Shown here in pieces: positions 1 to 11,173 of a DNA stretch of 64,000 nt (within the stretch, counting starts at the first letter, position 1; each line of letters opens with the position of its first letter). Source of the stretch: Amborella trichopoda. Taxonomy: Eukaryota; Streptophyta; Magnoliopsida; Amborellales; Amborellaceae. The notes below the pieces were generated by a model. The model had not been told where the DNA came from, ran no database searches, and saw only the letters and a list, made by a program, of their open reading frames with translations. A program made the position numbers and the translations under genes. The DNA lies in contig NW_006495778.1 in assembly GCF_000471905.2 (NCBI RefSeq), positions 2,462,086-2,526,085 on the forward strand, written 5' to 3'.

Positions 1-295
1 AGTACGGTTAAACTAAGTATGATAAAGCAAGAAAATTCTGGTTTCTTACAAAATTAATTTAAAAAAATGAAATACAGAAAGCACAGATAAGAAAGACTTT
101 CTTCGAGCAAAATATTTTTTTTAAAAAAAATATTATTTTGACCTCAAAATTGGTGAGCAACAAATGTAAACGTCCTGCAATAGGGCTGTGGGGTCCCGGG
201 ATTTTTCTAGGACCACTGATTCTAGGCGACACATGTAGTGTCTCCCAGGCGACACAGGTGGTGTCTCTTGGGCGACCAGGGTATGTCTCCTAGGC
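1..295. other. Left edge, no gene seen
   Basis: AT-rich sequence leading into the tandem array that begins near 296. From about 230 it already carries the GGCGACAC...GTGTC motif that recurs in the next 2 kb. No coding potential was recognised on either strand. Confidence 0.4.
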
Positions 296-1401
296 AACAT
301 AGGTAGTGTTTCCCCAAATAGACAGGGTTTCACAGCTGCAGAAACGCTGGGTCCTTGGTTACAGTGGAACTTGGGACTATTTTGGACCAAAACTTCCTGA
401 AAAATAGTAAAAAAAAGCACATATTTCGAAGCTCGGATCAAACTCGAACTACCTCATGGTGGGCGCCAAACTGTTTACGATGCAGATCGAGACGATTCTA
501 GATGAGATCCGAACCATAAACTGATTTTTTAAAAGAGTGATAGAGAGTGGGACAATTAAATTCTGATCCGAGGTCAGATCTACTCATAAATGAGCAGATC
601 TGCTCTTTGACCATTGACAAAGCCAACATTAATTCGAAACGTGAACTACTACATAAAATGGACGACATAGGTAGTGTCGCCCCAGACAGACAAGGTTTCA
701 CAGCCGCAAAAACCCTGGGTCCTGGTTACAATCGAACTTGGGACTATTTTGGACCAAAAATCTATGAAAAACGGTAAACATAAGCACGTATTTTGAAGCT
801 CGGATCAAACTCGAACTGCCCCACGATGGGCACCAAATTGTTTATGATGCAAATCGAGACGATCTCCGGATGAGATTCGACCAGATCTGAACCACAAATT
901 AATTTTTTAAAAGAGTGAGAGAGAGTGGGACAATTAAATTCTGATATGAGGCTAGATCTACGATCTGCTCTCAGAACAGTGCCAGAGCCAATATTGATTC
1001 GTAACGTGAAATACTATGTAAAATGGGTGACTCAGGTAGTGTTGCCCTAGACAGACAGGATTTCGCAGCTGTAGAAACCACGAGTCTTGGTTACAGTCAA
1101 ACATGGGACTATTTTGGACAAAAAATCAGTGAAAAACAGTAAACAATAACACATATTTTGAAGCTCGGATCATACTCAAACTGCCCCACGGTGGGCATCA
1201 AAGTATTTATGATGCAGATTGGGATGATCTCCAAATGAGATTCAACTAGATCCGAACCGCAAACTGAATTTTTAAATGAGTGATAGAGAGTAGAACAATT
1301 AAATTCTGATTTGAGGCCAGATATACTCAGAAGTGAGTAGATCAGCTCTCAGATCAGTGGCAAAGTTAGCATTGACCCGAAGAGTGAAATACTACGTAAA
1401 A
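296..1401. repeat. Tandem array of about 365-bp units
   Basis: The landmark AAGCTCGGATCA begins at 429, 796 and 1161, giving periods of 367 and 365 bp; about three diverged copies are present. Each unit contains a CC(A/T)C..TGGGC(G/A)(C/T)CAA block, a GAGACGAT..GAT block, an A(T/A)TAAATTCTGAT block and a GGTAGTGT..CCCC block. There is no long reading frame conserved between units, so this is non-coding. The TGGGCGCCAA block is a sequence I associate with non-coding parts of plant LTR retroelements, so an old LTR-type derivative is possible, but no retroelement protein or defined ends are visible. Confidence 0.75.
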
Positions 1402-2815
1402 TGCAATAAACTTAATATAATTCTAATAAAATACACAAAAATGAAAAGAGACATAGGAAAGAGTAAAAATGTACCAGACTAGGCCAGTTGCCCCGAGGCT
1501 CTCGAGGATTCGAGGCCTTGCTTGTATCAGGATAGGCTGAGTTTATGTCGTGCGTCTCTTTGTTTCTCTTCATGTTTTGACTAGGCCTTGTCTTGGTTGG
1601 ATAGATCTCTTAATCTAAGGGCTATAGGTAGCCTAAAGCTAAGTTTTTCTAAGGGTCTAGGTTTTTCTCAAGTCTCACCATCTCAAAGTTTTCTTTGGGC
1701 ACACCAGCTAATAAGGTCTAAAGAGTATAACATAAAATGATCTCGAAATGACCTTTTTATAAGCTGAAGATCATCTGGAATGGGTAACAAACCATAACCA
1801 CAAGGTTTCTCGGCCTGGACTTCTGTTTTGGCGGTCCAAGGCTCGGGCGACACTGGTAATATCAGTGTCGCTTAGACCAAAGTGGTCCAAGTTAAATGAA
1901 CCTGGCCAAAAATGATTTGGGATAGGTTGGCATGCAAAAACTGCCAATTTGGGGCAGTCGGAGCTGGGCGACACCAGTGGTGTCTCCTAGACCAAATTTG
2001 CTCAAAATTGGCTGATTCTAATCTGGGAGGATTTTTGGGCAGTTTAGATGTTGCTTGCAAAAAATCAGCAGATTTGGGTCAGTCTATTTGGGTCAATCTA
2101 TTTGGATTAGTCTATTTGGGTCAGGCCGACAGGCTTTATTTACTTCCCTCTTTAACTGCTAATCAAATTTGCTTCCGTCGGGTGATCCACATATCACGTA
2201 TTTCTCGTTTTATACTCCTAGGGATCTTATTTATGTTTTATACTAAGGTATGGTTCAAGCATGAAAGATCGATGGAGTCTACCCTTCCTTTTCCAGATCC
2301 AAGTAATTTACAATAGAACTCCTTGGATTATCTGCTAACCACTCAATCAATTACTTCTTCGGAATAAAAAAGGAATGACAGGCTGCCTGCTAAAAATAGC
2401 CGACCGGACGACACTAGTGGTGTCACCCAAACCAAATTTGCCCAAAATTGGTAGATTCTAGTTCTGAGGGGATCTACGGGCTCATGTGATGTTTTTCAAA
2501 ATTTGGGTCAAAATGAAATGTTTTGCTATTTTAAATGATTTTTTCACTAAAACAAGGTGTTCTGGAGGATTATGAATCATATGGCAGACAATATGGACTA
2601 TGGTGGTCTATGGTCTGGGGGTTTACTGAGATAGTGTGGTTCTAAGACTGTCTATGGTTTATAACACCATTGAATTTTCCAGTTTTCAAGATGAGATGTC
2701 TACACTTTGTTAGTCAAATATTGTTGGAATATGCCAAATATATATTTTTTAATGCGTTTATGTAGTCTTGTGTTGAATTAATCTTATACCATGCAATATT
2801 GCTTTCAATTCATGT
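1402..2815. other. Non-coding repeat debris with palindromes
   Basis: No gene is seen. Three palindromes of the GACAC...GTGTC type occur: 1849-1869 (7-bp stem, 7-base loop), 1970-1984 (7-bp arms around one base) and 2410-2424. The last two are followed by closely similar text (AGACCAAATTTGC / AAACCAAATTTGC, then AAAATTGG), so they are diverged copies of one repeat about 440 bp apart. This probably belongs to the same element as the 365-bp array. Confidence 0.45.
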
Positions 2816-2843
2816 TAGTATCTTATGCAATTGACTATTAGGC

Positions 2844-3760
2844 ATGGATGACAAAGTTATGGAGGTTGAAAGTGTAACCTCAAAGAGGAAAAAAATACAA
2901 CAGACTCGTGCAATGGAACTAGCATTGCTAGATGTGCTAAATGAACAAGTACATGCATGCAGTAAGCCAAAGAAGGACTTCAAACCATCACAACGGAATG
3001 TTGTAGAGAAATGCTTCACCAACGCAACAGGCATGGCTTTGAAGAGAGAGAACTTCAAAAACAACCTCAAAAGTGGGTTACAAATTACAAAATAGTTAAT
3101 ACCCTCATAAACCACATTGGATTTTGCTGGGACTCAGTGAGACAAACAATGACTGGTATTGAGGATCTTTGGGAATAGTACATTGCGGTTAGTTTATTCA
3201 TTGCTCTTCTTTGAGGGTATTTACCAATTGTATTGTGAATTTTGATATTAATCATTAATAATTGCCACATTGTATAGGCACATCCCAATGCCAAGCATAT
3301 CAAGAGGAAACCATTCCCTATTATGAGGAGTTGGGCATAACCATAAACAATTCAACGGCCGAGGAATAGGTGCAAGGACAGCAGCAATAGCCCAGCAAGA
3401 TGCAATGCAGGAAGATGAAGACACCTAGTATTGATGTCGAAGAGGGGGACATTTCTGAGATGCCTACACATTCAAGGGCTAGTGAGAAGGGTAAATCCCC
3501 TGCTTCAACTGCAAGTCGGCCAACAACAAGGAAGAAGAGGGCAGTGGCTAACACCTTACAGTTGATGGTTGAAGCAGTGGTGGGCCTAGGGTTTGCATTT
3601 GTGCAATTCAAAAATGCTCCTAATGAATCGATGACGTTTGGGTGTTGAAGATGATGTGGCTTCAAAGGCATGCATGAGGATCAACTCAGATGTGAATATG
3701 AGTAAGATCTTCATCAAGATGAATGATGTGAGAAAGTTGGCCTAGATCTAGTCCAAGTAT
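2844..3760 (+). pseudogene. Myb/SANT-like (Harbinger ORF1 type) relic
   Basis: A reading frame from 2844 starts MDDKVMEVESVTSKRKK. Further on, at about 3110-3180, comes GFCWDSVRQTMTGIEDLWE, and after a probable short intron (about 3180-3275) HPNAKHIKRKPFP. This matches the plan of the plant Myb/SANT-like proteins (LIMYB or Harbinger ORF1 family): an N-terminal helix-turn-helix, then 'GxxWD...T...D.W..YI..HP.AK..R...FP'. Several stop codons interrupt it and no transposase follows within 2 kb. I read it as a decayed accessory ORF of a PIF/Harbinger transposon or a dead host relative. Confidence 0.6.
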
Positions 3761-5990
3761 GGAAGTGGACCAGATGATTGTAACTGATGCCTATTGCCCT
3801 CTCAGAGACTCTCTAATTTTTTTTCTTTTGAAAACTTTACATATGTATTTTGATTTATCCCTCTCTCAATCTCTCTGTCTTTTTTTTGCTCTCTCCCCTC
3901 TCTCTTGGGTACCATCCAAAAAAGGTTGTGGTTGCTCTCTCAACTTCTGCATCTCCAAATCAGTTTGCCTGTTATGTGCCATTTGCTACTCTTTATTGTT
4001 TCTTTCTTTCTTCTTCTTGACTTAGCATATGAGCCAAGTATAGATGGGTCTATAAAGTGAACTTCAAGTTAAAAGGATTCTTGAGCAGTATAAAACTAGT
4101 AGCGATTTTAGGTATGCATAGGATTGCAGGTTTGATTTGAAAAGAAGCTCATGAAGCCCTTTGCTTTTCACTGGAAAAGAAGTTCAAATATATTTGCTAG
4201 TCTCTAACTAATATCAGTCATCTTTTCTGCATATATCAGTCACCTTTTTGGCATTCTTCAATTGTAGTAACTAATATCCTTTTCTTGAAGGACGTGGTTA
4301 GCATGCGGCCAGCCCGCATATTGTAGAAATGTGGGCTTGACAATAAACATATTTTTGAATATATTTTTTTCCTAATTGCATTTCTTGGTGGGAGAAGATT
4401 TTGCATTTGTAAATGTTCAGAAAATTTTGTGTATTTTGTTGATTGCAGTGATCAAATATATAACATATATCCAATGAAGGATTGGATAGCTAGAGTGATA
4501 TAGATAGATAGACAAATTTGTATTTCAAAGACTGATCGAAATTCCATTGTATAGGTTTGGACATCAATATGGGACCAAGCACAAACAGTTTATGCAAATG
4601 GCAATGTAACTCCTGTAAATTGGATAGTTTTACATGACAATTGTATTTTGATTGCTATTTTTTTCTAGCTGAAACTGATTAAAAATGCCTGATTCCTGGT
4701 ACACATAAAACAAGATATATGCTCAAGGAAAGAGTTGCAACAGATTTTAACTCTGATTAGTGGTAAGGTGCCTACTTAAACGTTTATGGGTCTTCCTATA
4801 CATATTTATATCAGGTATCTTGGTTTACTTATATATGTTGTATTGCCAACACTTATCCTAAGGTTTCCTCTTTCTTGTTACAATGCTAAAACCATTTCGG
4901 CAGTAACATTTACATTGAGATAGAGGTTGGCATCATATATGGCATCAGAAGACATTTTGCTTCGGTCTTCAATGAGAATTCTATGTGACTTGTAGTGATA
5001 TATATCATTCTTGAATTATTCCAAATTATCCATATGATTTTGCATCAGATTTGATACCTAATTATGATTAGTTACAAAACATTTCATGCTCATGTGGGGC
5101 ATTTAAACCCAAATGCATGACCTTACCACTTCTACGTAGTCTTACTGTCAACGAAACTTACATGTTCCTGCATTGTGTCGAAATTATACATGCATGTGTA
5201 TCTATTCAGACAAATAAATTGTGGTAGGCGTGCATGTATATGCTGGCAAATATGCATTTGTTTAAAGGAAACATTATTTATAAGGTGAATGGGGGTACAA
5301 CAGAATGCATTGAATTCTTCTTATCATTTGTTGTGGTTTTATTGATAGATGATCTATAATATATCATTGTTGATACCCATAAATAGAATCTGGGTTCTAA
5401 GGCCTGGTCTTTCACTATCCCACATAGAGTGCAAGAATTTGCTTGAGTGCTGCAATGGGAAAGAGCTCCAACACCATACAATGCTTTGACCATTTGAGTA
5501 TGGAGAGTGAACAGCCACAAAAGCACTATTGTATCACCAAAATAGGCTTCATAAATATAAGAACAGCACTCTACATGAACTTTCAAAACCAAATGACTTG
5601 CACTAAGAGAGATTATTTATTATAAAATGGCTGATAATTCATATGTAAAAGCCAAAGCAATTCACAAACTAAATACTAGAAAGAAAACAATAGAGGCAAA
5701 GTGGATCCAATTCCATTAACTTAATTACATTTAACAATTTATCAGCTTCAATAACTTTCAAAAGCTCCATAAACTTAATTACATTCTACAATTTGCCAGC
5801 TTAAATAACTATCAAAAGCAATGGAGCTTTTTCCCAAAACAATTGATGAATTCATCACTCAATACAATAATTTTCCCTGTTGAAAACCACTAAACTGTGC
5901 TAACAAAATGCTGCATGCAAAACCACTTAAATGTTACCCAAAGAATGCTCTCTAGTCTTCCAAACCACTGAATTGTGGACCCCAATATCC
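3761..5990. other. Intergenic, no gene seen
   Basis: CT-rich low-complexity sequence lies at about 3860-3910 and 4000-4020. Otherwise this is AT-rich sequence with only short frames that have no recognisable composition. It separates the Myb/SANT relic from the 3' end of the zinc-finger gene. Confidence 0.4.
5716..5826. repeat. Two-copy 55-bp tandem duplication
   Basis: The block CTTAATTACATT..ACAATTT..CAGCTT.AATAACT.TCAAAAGC occurs twice in a row with a period of about 55 bp. It lies just downstream of the zinc-finger gene's stop codon, in the likely 3' UTR or flank. Confidence 0.6.
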
Positions 5991-6018
5991 TCTTTCTATG
6001 GCTTCCCAAACTCCTGAA

Positions 6019-7669
6019 TTATGCCTCGGAGATCATGAAAAGTCTAGATCTCACATAACCAGCATAAGCAGGCACCACCTCCAACATACTTATAGCAAAT
6101 TTCAAATCTTCATCTTCAATAGGCATCACCCCATTAAGATCCATAATCCCCATTCTATCTTCATCCCTTCTCTGTTCTCCCCCATTCTTTCTCTCTCCTC
6201 CCAATTCAACTTGAGAACCCATTGTCAACCACTTTGAAGAATGATGAGCTTTCAACTTGGCTATATGCTTCTTTCTAACAAAATGTTTCTTCATATGGCC
6301 ACCTAAAGCCTGACCTGAATTGAACCATTGGTTACACTTAGTGCATATATGGCTCCCTTGCCTTTCCAGCGAGAAATTGGCTAGAATTCTGCTGATTTTT
6401 GGTCTTTTATTAACAGATAGTTTCAAGAAGCCCACCGAAATCACACACCCAATTCCAGAAACTTGAACATCCTCTTGTGATACTTCCTCCTCCTCTGATT
6501 TATTAGCTGCAGAGACTCCAATGAGAAGCTTCCTCTTCTTTGAATCATGGCACTTTGAAATGATTTCACCTTCTTGGGGTTTGCCAGAATTAGCAGCTGT
6601 CACAATAGCTCTCGCCTCCCTCTTCACTTCCGTCTTCTTCTTCCATTGGCCACGACGGTAAACTAAGAAGCATTCATGGAGGATTTCACTCTTTTTGGGA
6701 TCCGATTCCAGGCCATCCTTGTCAATTTCTTGCTTTTTCAAGAAACCCAATTCCTCCAAATTTCTTTTGAGATTGACAAAGAATGGGTAAGCAATGCACA
6801 GTTTGTTTCATGCTTTTTGAAACTCCCTCAAATCTTTGTCTCTGCAAATCTTTACTTTCGGACCTTGGCAGTTTTGTTCCTTCTTGTTCTAAATCCAGTG
6901 ACCGACCAATTTGAGAGGGGAGAGAGAGGATAATGTTCTTTCGAGCTCTCTTCTGTTATGGTGCTATTGGTATGGTATGACAAACTTTCTACGGAATTGA
7001 TCTGTGCACCATTGCTGGAATTTTGACCTGCAGGTTCCTCTCATTCTTTCTGGCAAGTGCAGGCTTCTCAGGTGGTTGAATCCCTCTCCACTTGTTGGTT
7101 ATGCTTTGTTGTTTCCTCTGTTGTGCTGCAACCATCTTTTCTCCTCTCTCGCTCATCTTTCAAACCTATGTTACCACTATCAGTGAAACCTGCAAAAACC
7201 CAAAACCATGAAACTTTGATTTGAGAAAAACCCATATCACAATACTTTGATTACAAAAGGACCGATATCAAAAAAAATTGATTCAGAAAGACACAAACAA
7301 GGAAATTATTAGAAAAAATCTTGATTAAAAAAGTACGGAAAAGAATCTTGATTCAGAAAGACGCAGCAGATAAGGAAAACATTAGGAAAGAACCCACATA
7401 ATAAAATCTTGATTAAAAAAGTACCCAAAATATTCTTGAAAGAAGTAAGCCATATCTGGCTCAAGAACCTGCAAAAACTTACCATAATTGGATGCATGGG
7501 CTTTAACGTGAGCTCTGAGAGATCGCTCTGAGCCAAACTTCAAGTTGCAGACTTCACAACTATAATGGCCTAAACCTCCAGCGACCTGATCAAATTGAGA
7601 AGTCACCGATTCAGGGGAACCGATTTCACATTGAGAGTTTGTTTTCTTAGGCATCTTGAGCCTGATCAT
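6019..7669 (-). CDS. Two-finger C2H2 zinc-finger protein
   Basis: Probable nuclear transcription factor of the plant Q-type C2H2 (ZAT-like) class. Exon 1 (7669-7483) starts MIRLKMPKK, preceded by an in-frame stop. It carries finger 1, Cys38-x2-Cys41-x12-His54-x3-His58 (CEVCNLKFGSERSLRAHVKAH region), and ends at a clean ATG|GTAAGT donor. The last exon runs to a TAA at 6019-6021. It holds basic clusters (KKRKLL, nuclear-localisation-like), finger 2 with the plant-specific GQALGGH helix (C-x2-C-x12-H-x3-H), a basic tail and MDLNGVMP, which resembles an EAR repressor motif (DLNxxP) but with one extra residue. The 3' splice site of the last exon is unresolved: its frame is open from about 6800 down to 6019, but I could not find an acceptor that is both strong and in phase with the exon 1 donor. 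An extra exon or an alternative CAG|GTTCTT donor at 7462 is possible. Most ZAT proteins have two closely similar QALGGH fingers; here finger 1 has the divergent ERSLRAH. Confidence 0.75.
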
Positions 7670-7689
7670 TAACCTTGGGGTCGATTGGT

Positions 7690-8060
7690 TTCCATCATGG
7701 AAACTGGTTTGGCCTCAGAGCCAAAGGAATTTGAAGAAAATGGCGCGTTCTATGGAATCAGAGAAGGGAAAATAAGAGAGAGAAACAAGGAGGCATGCAA
7801 AAGAGCAAGGAGGTGGAGAAGGGAAAGGGCGACAGAGAAACAAGACTTAGAGAGAGAAACAAGACTTGGAATTCAAGAGAGAGAATGAAAGAGAGCTGCT
7901 AGGCTCGCTCTTTGAACTGTCGGGATCGATTGCAAGATTTAGAGAGAGAAGCAAAAGATTTACGGTTAGAGAGAGAAAGAGAGGGAAAGAGCTGTTATGC
8001 TTCACCTCAACTGTCAGGATCGACGGCCACGATCCAATTTCCCGTCTCACTTAAATTTTG
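7690..8060. other. Purine-rich 5' flank of zinc-finger gene
   Basis: Sequence upstream of the zinc-finger start, dominated by GAGAGA runs with repeated GAGAGAAACAAGACTT blocks near 7837 and 7856. GA/CT-rich tracts are common in plant 5' UTRs and core promoters, so this may be its leader or promoter. No separate gene was recognised. Confidence 0.35.
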
Positions 8061-9090
8061 AATTTCCTTAGAAATATTCTCTCACCTTAAATCTCGCTTG
8101 TTCCTGATAATTTTTACTTTTATATTAGAGCACGCACACTATGCTCTTTTGGGAGCATACTTTACTTCTATACCTTCAGTTAGATGATCTATTTGGGAGG
8201 ATTTTTTCAATCTAAAATTTGGGTAATCACATTAAAATCACTAGATAATTAATCTCAATTTATTTAAAAAAATTTGAGTTTTCTAACACTTAAATGTCAC
8301 TCTCTAAAAATTTTGACGGTTTCCATTCAATTTTAAGACATTTTTTTTCAAGTGCTTAGAGAGTGCAATTAGGAAATAATTTCTTATTGATTGTTAAAGA
8401 GGTAATATCCCCCAAACTTTAGGGTTCTAAGACTAATCCTTGTGTTCCGTATCAGGGAGTAAATGCATAGTATGCTCTAGTGGGGTTCTATATCAAAGAG
8501 TAAATGCATAGTATGCTCCCGAGAGAGTGGAATATCTTTTGGCTTTATATTATGGGTGAGGTTTGCATAAGGTTGCCTCTAAAATTTACTTTGAGATGTT
8601 GTTTTGATGCCGGGAAACTTTATACAAGCTTAAAAATCTATTTTTATCCATAATTATAAATTCAAAATTCCAAAAAGGGTACAAATCAATCATATCAATA
8701 AACACTTGAAATTTTTGAAAATAGACGGTCCAGATAACTTGTTTTAAAATGTATTATTTTTTGGATTTGGAATTCTTTTTGTCTTTTTTTTATTTTCATG
8801 CATATTGGGTCGAGATGATCGATTGGAGAGAGTTATCAAACATCGAAACACTATAGGTCCAGATAAATTGTTATAAGATGTACTATTTTATGGATTTGGA
8901 ATTCTTTTTTTCTTTATTTCTATACATCTTGAGGTCGAGATGATCAATTGGAGTGTTCTCAAACATCGGAAAACTATCAATTGGAGGTTAACTCCTTATA
9001 CTATAGAAATAAGGTGCACATCTAAAATTTACTTTGAGATATCGTTTTGGTGTTGGAAACCTTATCATGGCTATTTTTTCCCATAGTTAT
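8061..9090. repeat. Unclassified interspersed repeat region
   Basis: No coding content. A 129-bp tandem duplication starts at 8727 and 8856 (GGTCCAGATAA...GGATTTGGAATTCTTTTT...GTCGAGATGATC). The text AAATTTACTTTGAGAT..(T/C)GTTTTG..G occurs at 8581 and again at 9018. Related text in the other orientation (GATCATCTCGACC, GTTGTTTTGATGCC) appears at about 16110-16170, so this is a dispersed family. I cannot assign it to a class. Confidence 0.45.
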
Positions 9091-9106
9091 AAACGGAGTG
9101 AAGAAA
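9091..9106. repeat. 16-bp direct repeat, left flank of arm
   Basis: AAACGGAGTGAAGAAA here is repeated exactly at 13064-13079, on the other side of the inverted SOBER1 duplication. The flanking bases differ at both places, so the match is exactly 16 bp. It looks like a duplication made when the 9107-13063 segment was inserted. Confidence 0.75.
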
Positions 9107-9554
9107 ACATTTGAGCTATTATCCCACTCATCCTCAAAAGAATCTTCCACATATACTGCAAAAGCCACCTCAAGCATCTAATAATAATTCAAGTCAAGCC
9201 AATTGATGACAGAGCAAAGAGAGTGCATTCATTACCTAACCTGCTAAGAATGTATCTGACCTGGAATAAGGAGCAACCCATATTTCCAGGATGTCAACTT
9301 TTAAAGAGCCTCTTGGTGAATCAACAAGACAAAAAATTAGAGTAATAACTCAAACCGGCTTTGAATGAGTTAATATTGATGAACGCCAACTACTGCCAGA
9401 TCAGACAAGGAAATGAATCTGGATAAAGATAACTTATGTATATGATATTTGAACTCAGGTGGTTTGTTAATTATCAATTCCAAATGAGGCGTGCCTTCTT
9501 GAACGTTAAAGACCTTGAATACTACCAAATTGATGTAGAATACTCTATTAGGCT

Positions 9555-9725
9555 TCATCATCAACATCCAAGCCTTATCCCAACAATCTGGGGTAGGCTA
9601 TATGAATCTTGTTCCGCCATTCTGCTCTATCAAGGGCCATACTCTCAGTAAGACTATAAGACACCATATCATTTCTCACTACTTCTATCCATGTCCTTTT
9701 AAGCTTCCCTTAACGCTTTTAGAGT
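9555..9725 (-). repeat. SINE-like repeat (short copy, left arm)
   Basis: Contains the dispersed-family landmarks in reverse order: (ATCATCAAC)-type tail, CCCAACAATCTGGGGTAGGCTA, CCGCCATT..GCTCTATCAAGGGC. The partner in the right arm is at about 31490-31662. The head is missing or diverged. Confidence 0.5.
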
Positions 9726-9879
9726 CTACACTTGAACCAAAGAATACTCGCTTAAGCTTGTAAACCATAACTATTTTTGACCACATTTGAAGGAAAACTA
9801 AGGGAGAGAATAAAACTAAGGGAACAAACGATTCAGGAGAAAAGAAAGAGAATAAAAAACAACCTCACTTTTAAGGTTC

Positions 9880-10168
9880 GTCATTATCATCGTCAAAGCC
9901 TTTTCCCAACTAATTGGGGTCTGCTACACGAATCCTGATCCGCCATTAGCTCTATTAAGGGTCATACCCTCAATGAAGCCATAAGTCCCCATATCTCAGC
10001 ACATTGCTTCTGAAAAACACCCTACCATAAGCAGATTTTAAGATTCATGATAAGTTTTGGCAAAGTTTTATGTTGGCTGCCTACCCAACATAACCCAAGC
10101 CTTTTACCCAGATATGTGATGAGTTAAGGGAAAGTTTAAGGCCCTCACCCTTCTTAATAAGCCATAAG
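9880..10168 (-). repeat. SINE-like repeat (long copy, left arm)
   Basis: Reads on the minus strand as AAGGGTGAGGGCCTTAAACT..., then TTGGGTTATGTTGGGTAGGC, then CCCCAATTAGTTGGG, ending in a (GAT)n-type tail. The partner in the right arm is at 31055-31336. Related copies lie at 39665-39850 and 60403-60597. Length (about 190-290 bp), dispersal and simple-repeat tail suggest a SINE, but I see no convincing pol III A and B boxes. Confidence 0.55.
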
Positions 10169-10627
10169 TCTTTCTACAGCAAAAAAATGGTGATGCTTTG
10201 CATCAGGTTGCTTACGATTAGCGATTTGTGATTATACATAAGCACCTGAAAGTAATAAAGAAAACTACCCATCTCATCTGAGCAAAAGTGATACGAAGAA
10301 AACTTATATCACTCTTATTATCAACTAATTTAGGGAGCTTACGCTCATATTGAAAGATGGGAAGATGCTGTTGTAAGTTGGAGGATCAATTTTAACATAC
10401 TCATAATATTGGTAGTTTGAGTCGAAAACTCAAAAATCAATGCATAAATTGGAGGATCAAGTTTAACATACTCATAATATTGGTAGTTTGAGTCGACAAC
10501 TCATAAATCCATGCATGTATACAATGAAAAACTATGACATCATCCCCTTCTTCTAAAGAAACATATTCCAAAATACAATATTTTAAGAAAAACTCAAAAA
10601 AAATGTTGGTAAACTCAAAACTAGTAC

Positions 10628-11173
10628 CCTTTTGGCCTCTAGAGAAATTTTCTCTAGAATTGAAGAATTAAATGGAACCCATCCACTAAAGACTGTACCG
10701 CCACCTACAGTTTTTGGATACAGCAACACACTTGCCAAGGTCAACGCGCCTGAAAATTAATAGCCGGAAAGTTATGATTGATAGGTATATCATTTTCAAG
10801 GCTCACTAATAACCATATAAATTGATATATGAGCATACCTCCTTAACTAAATCCACAAACAAATATGTTCTCTGGGCTAATACCAGCAGAAACCTCCTTA
10901 TCTATCATTGCGTGCACATTTCTGACGGCTCTAACAACCCCTTCTTCATCTTTAGGGGACTCCTGAAACAATATTAATGAAAAGAAGATCAATAAAACTC
11001 AGTTAATTCAAAACTCTCTTAACATGGAAACTAAAATTTATAAATGCTTTTTAACAAAGAATAAATATTTGAAGAACGTCTGAAAAAGAAGAGAGAGAGA
11101 GAGAGAGAGAGACTACTTACAGCAGTCACCGGTATCTCATAGATGTCAAACCAAGAGGGCATTGCAGCACCAT
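10628..11173 (-). pseudogene. SOBER1 exons 2-4, dead inverted copy
   Basis: Three exons of the SOBER1-like gene repeated on the minus strand: exon 2' 11173-11121 (53 bp), exon 3' 10962-10839 (124 bp) and exon 4' 10749-10628 (122 bp). They have exactly the same lengths and splice sites as 30039-30583. In exon 3' the codon after the catalytic Ser is TAA (plus-strand 10843-10845) where the intact copy has CAA (Gln165), so the nucleophile elbow reads G-F-S-stop. Exons 1, 5 and 6 are absent from this side. A splice-competent but non-coding antisense relic of SOBER1 is the best reading. If transcribed it would be complementary to exons 2-4 of the intact gene. Confidence 0.9.
11092..11113. repeat. 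(GA)n microsatellite
   Basis: A GA run of about 22 bp, 8 bp downstream (in gene sense) of the exon 2' donor. The matching (CT)n tract in the right arm lies at about 30100-30121. Confidence 0.8.

Noticed and set aside
296-1401. Complete LTR retrotransposon
   Set aside because: No paired terminal repeats, no protein pieces and a tandem rather than flanking arrangement. Only a loose resemblance of one block to LTR-element non-coding sequence.
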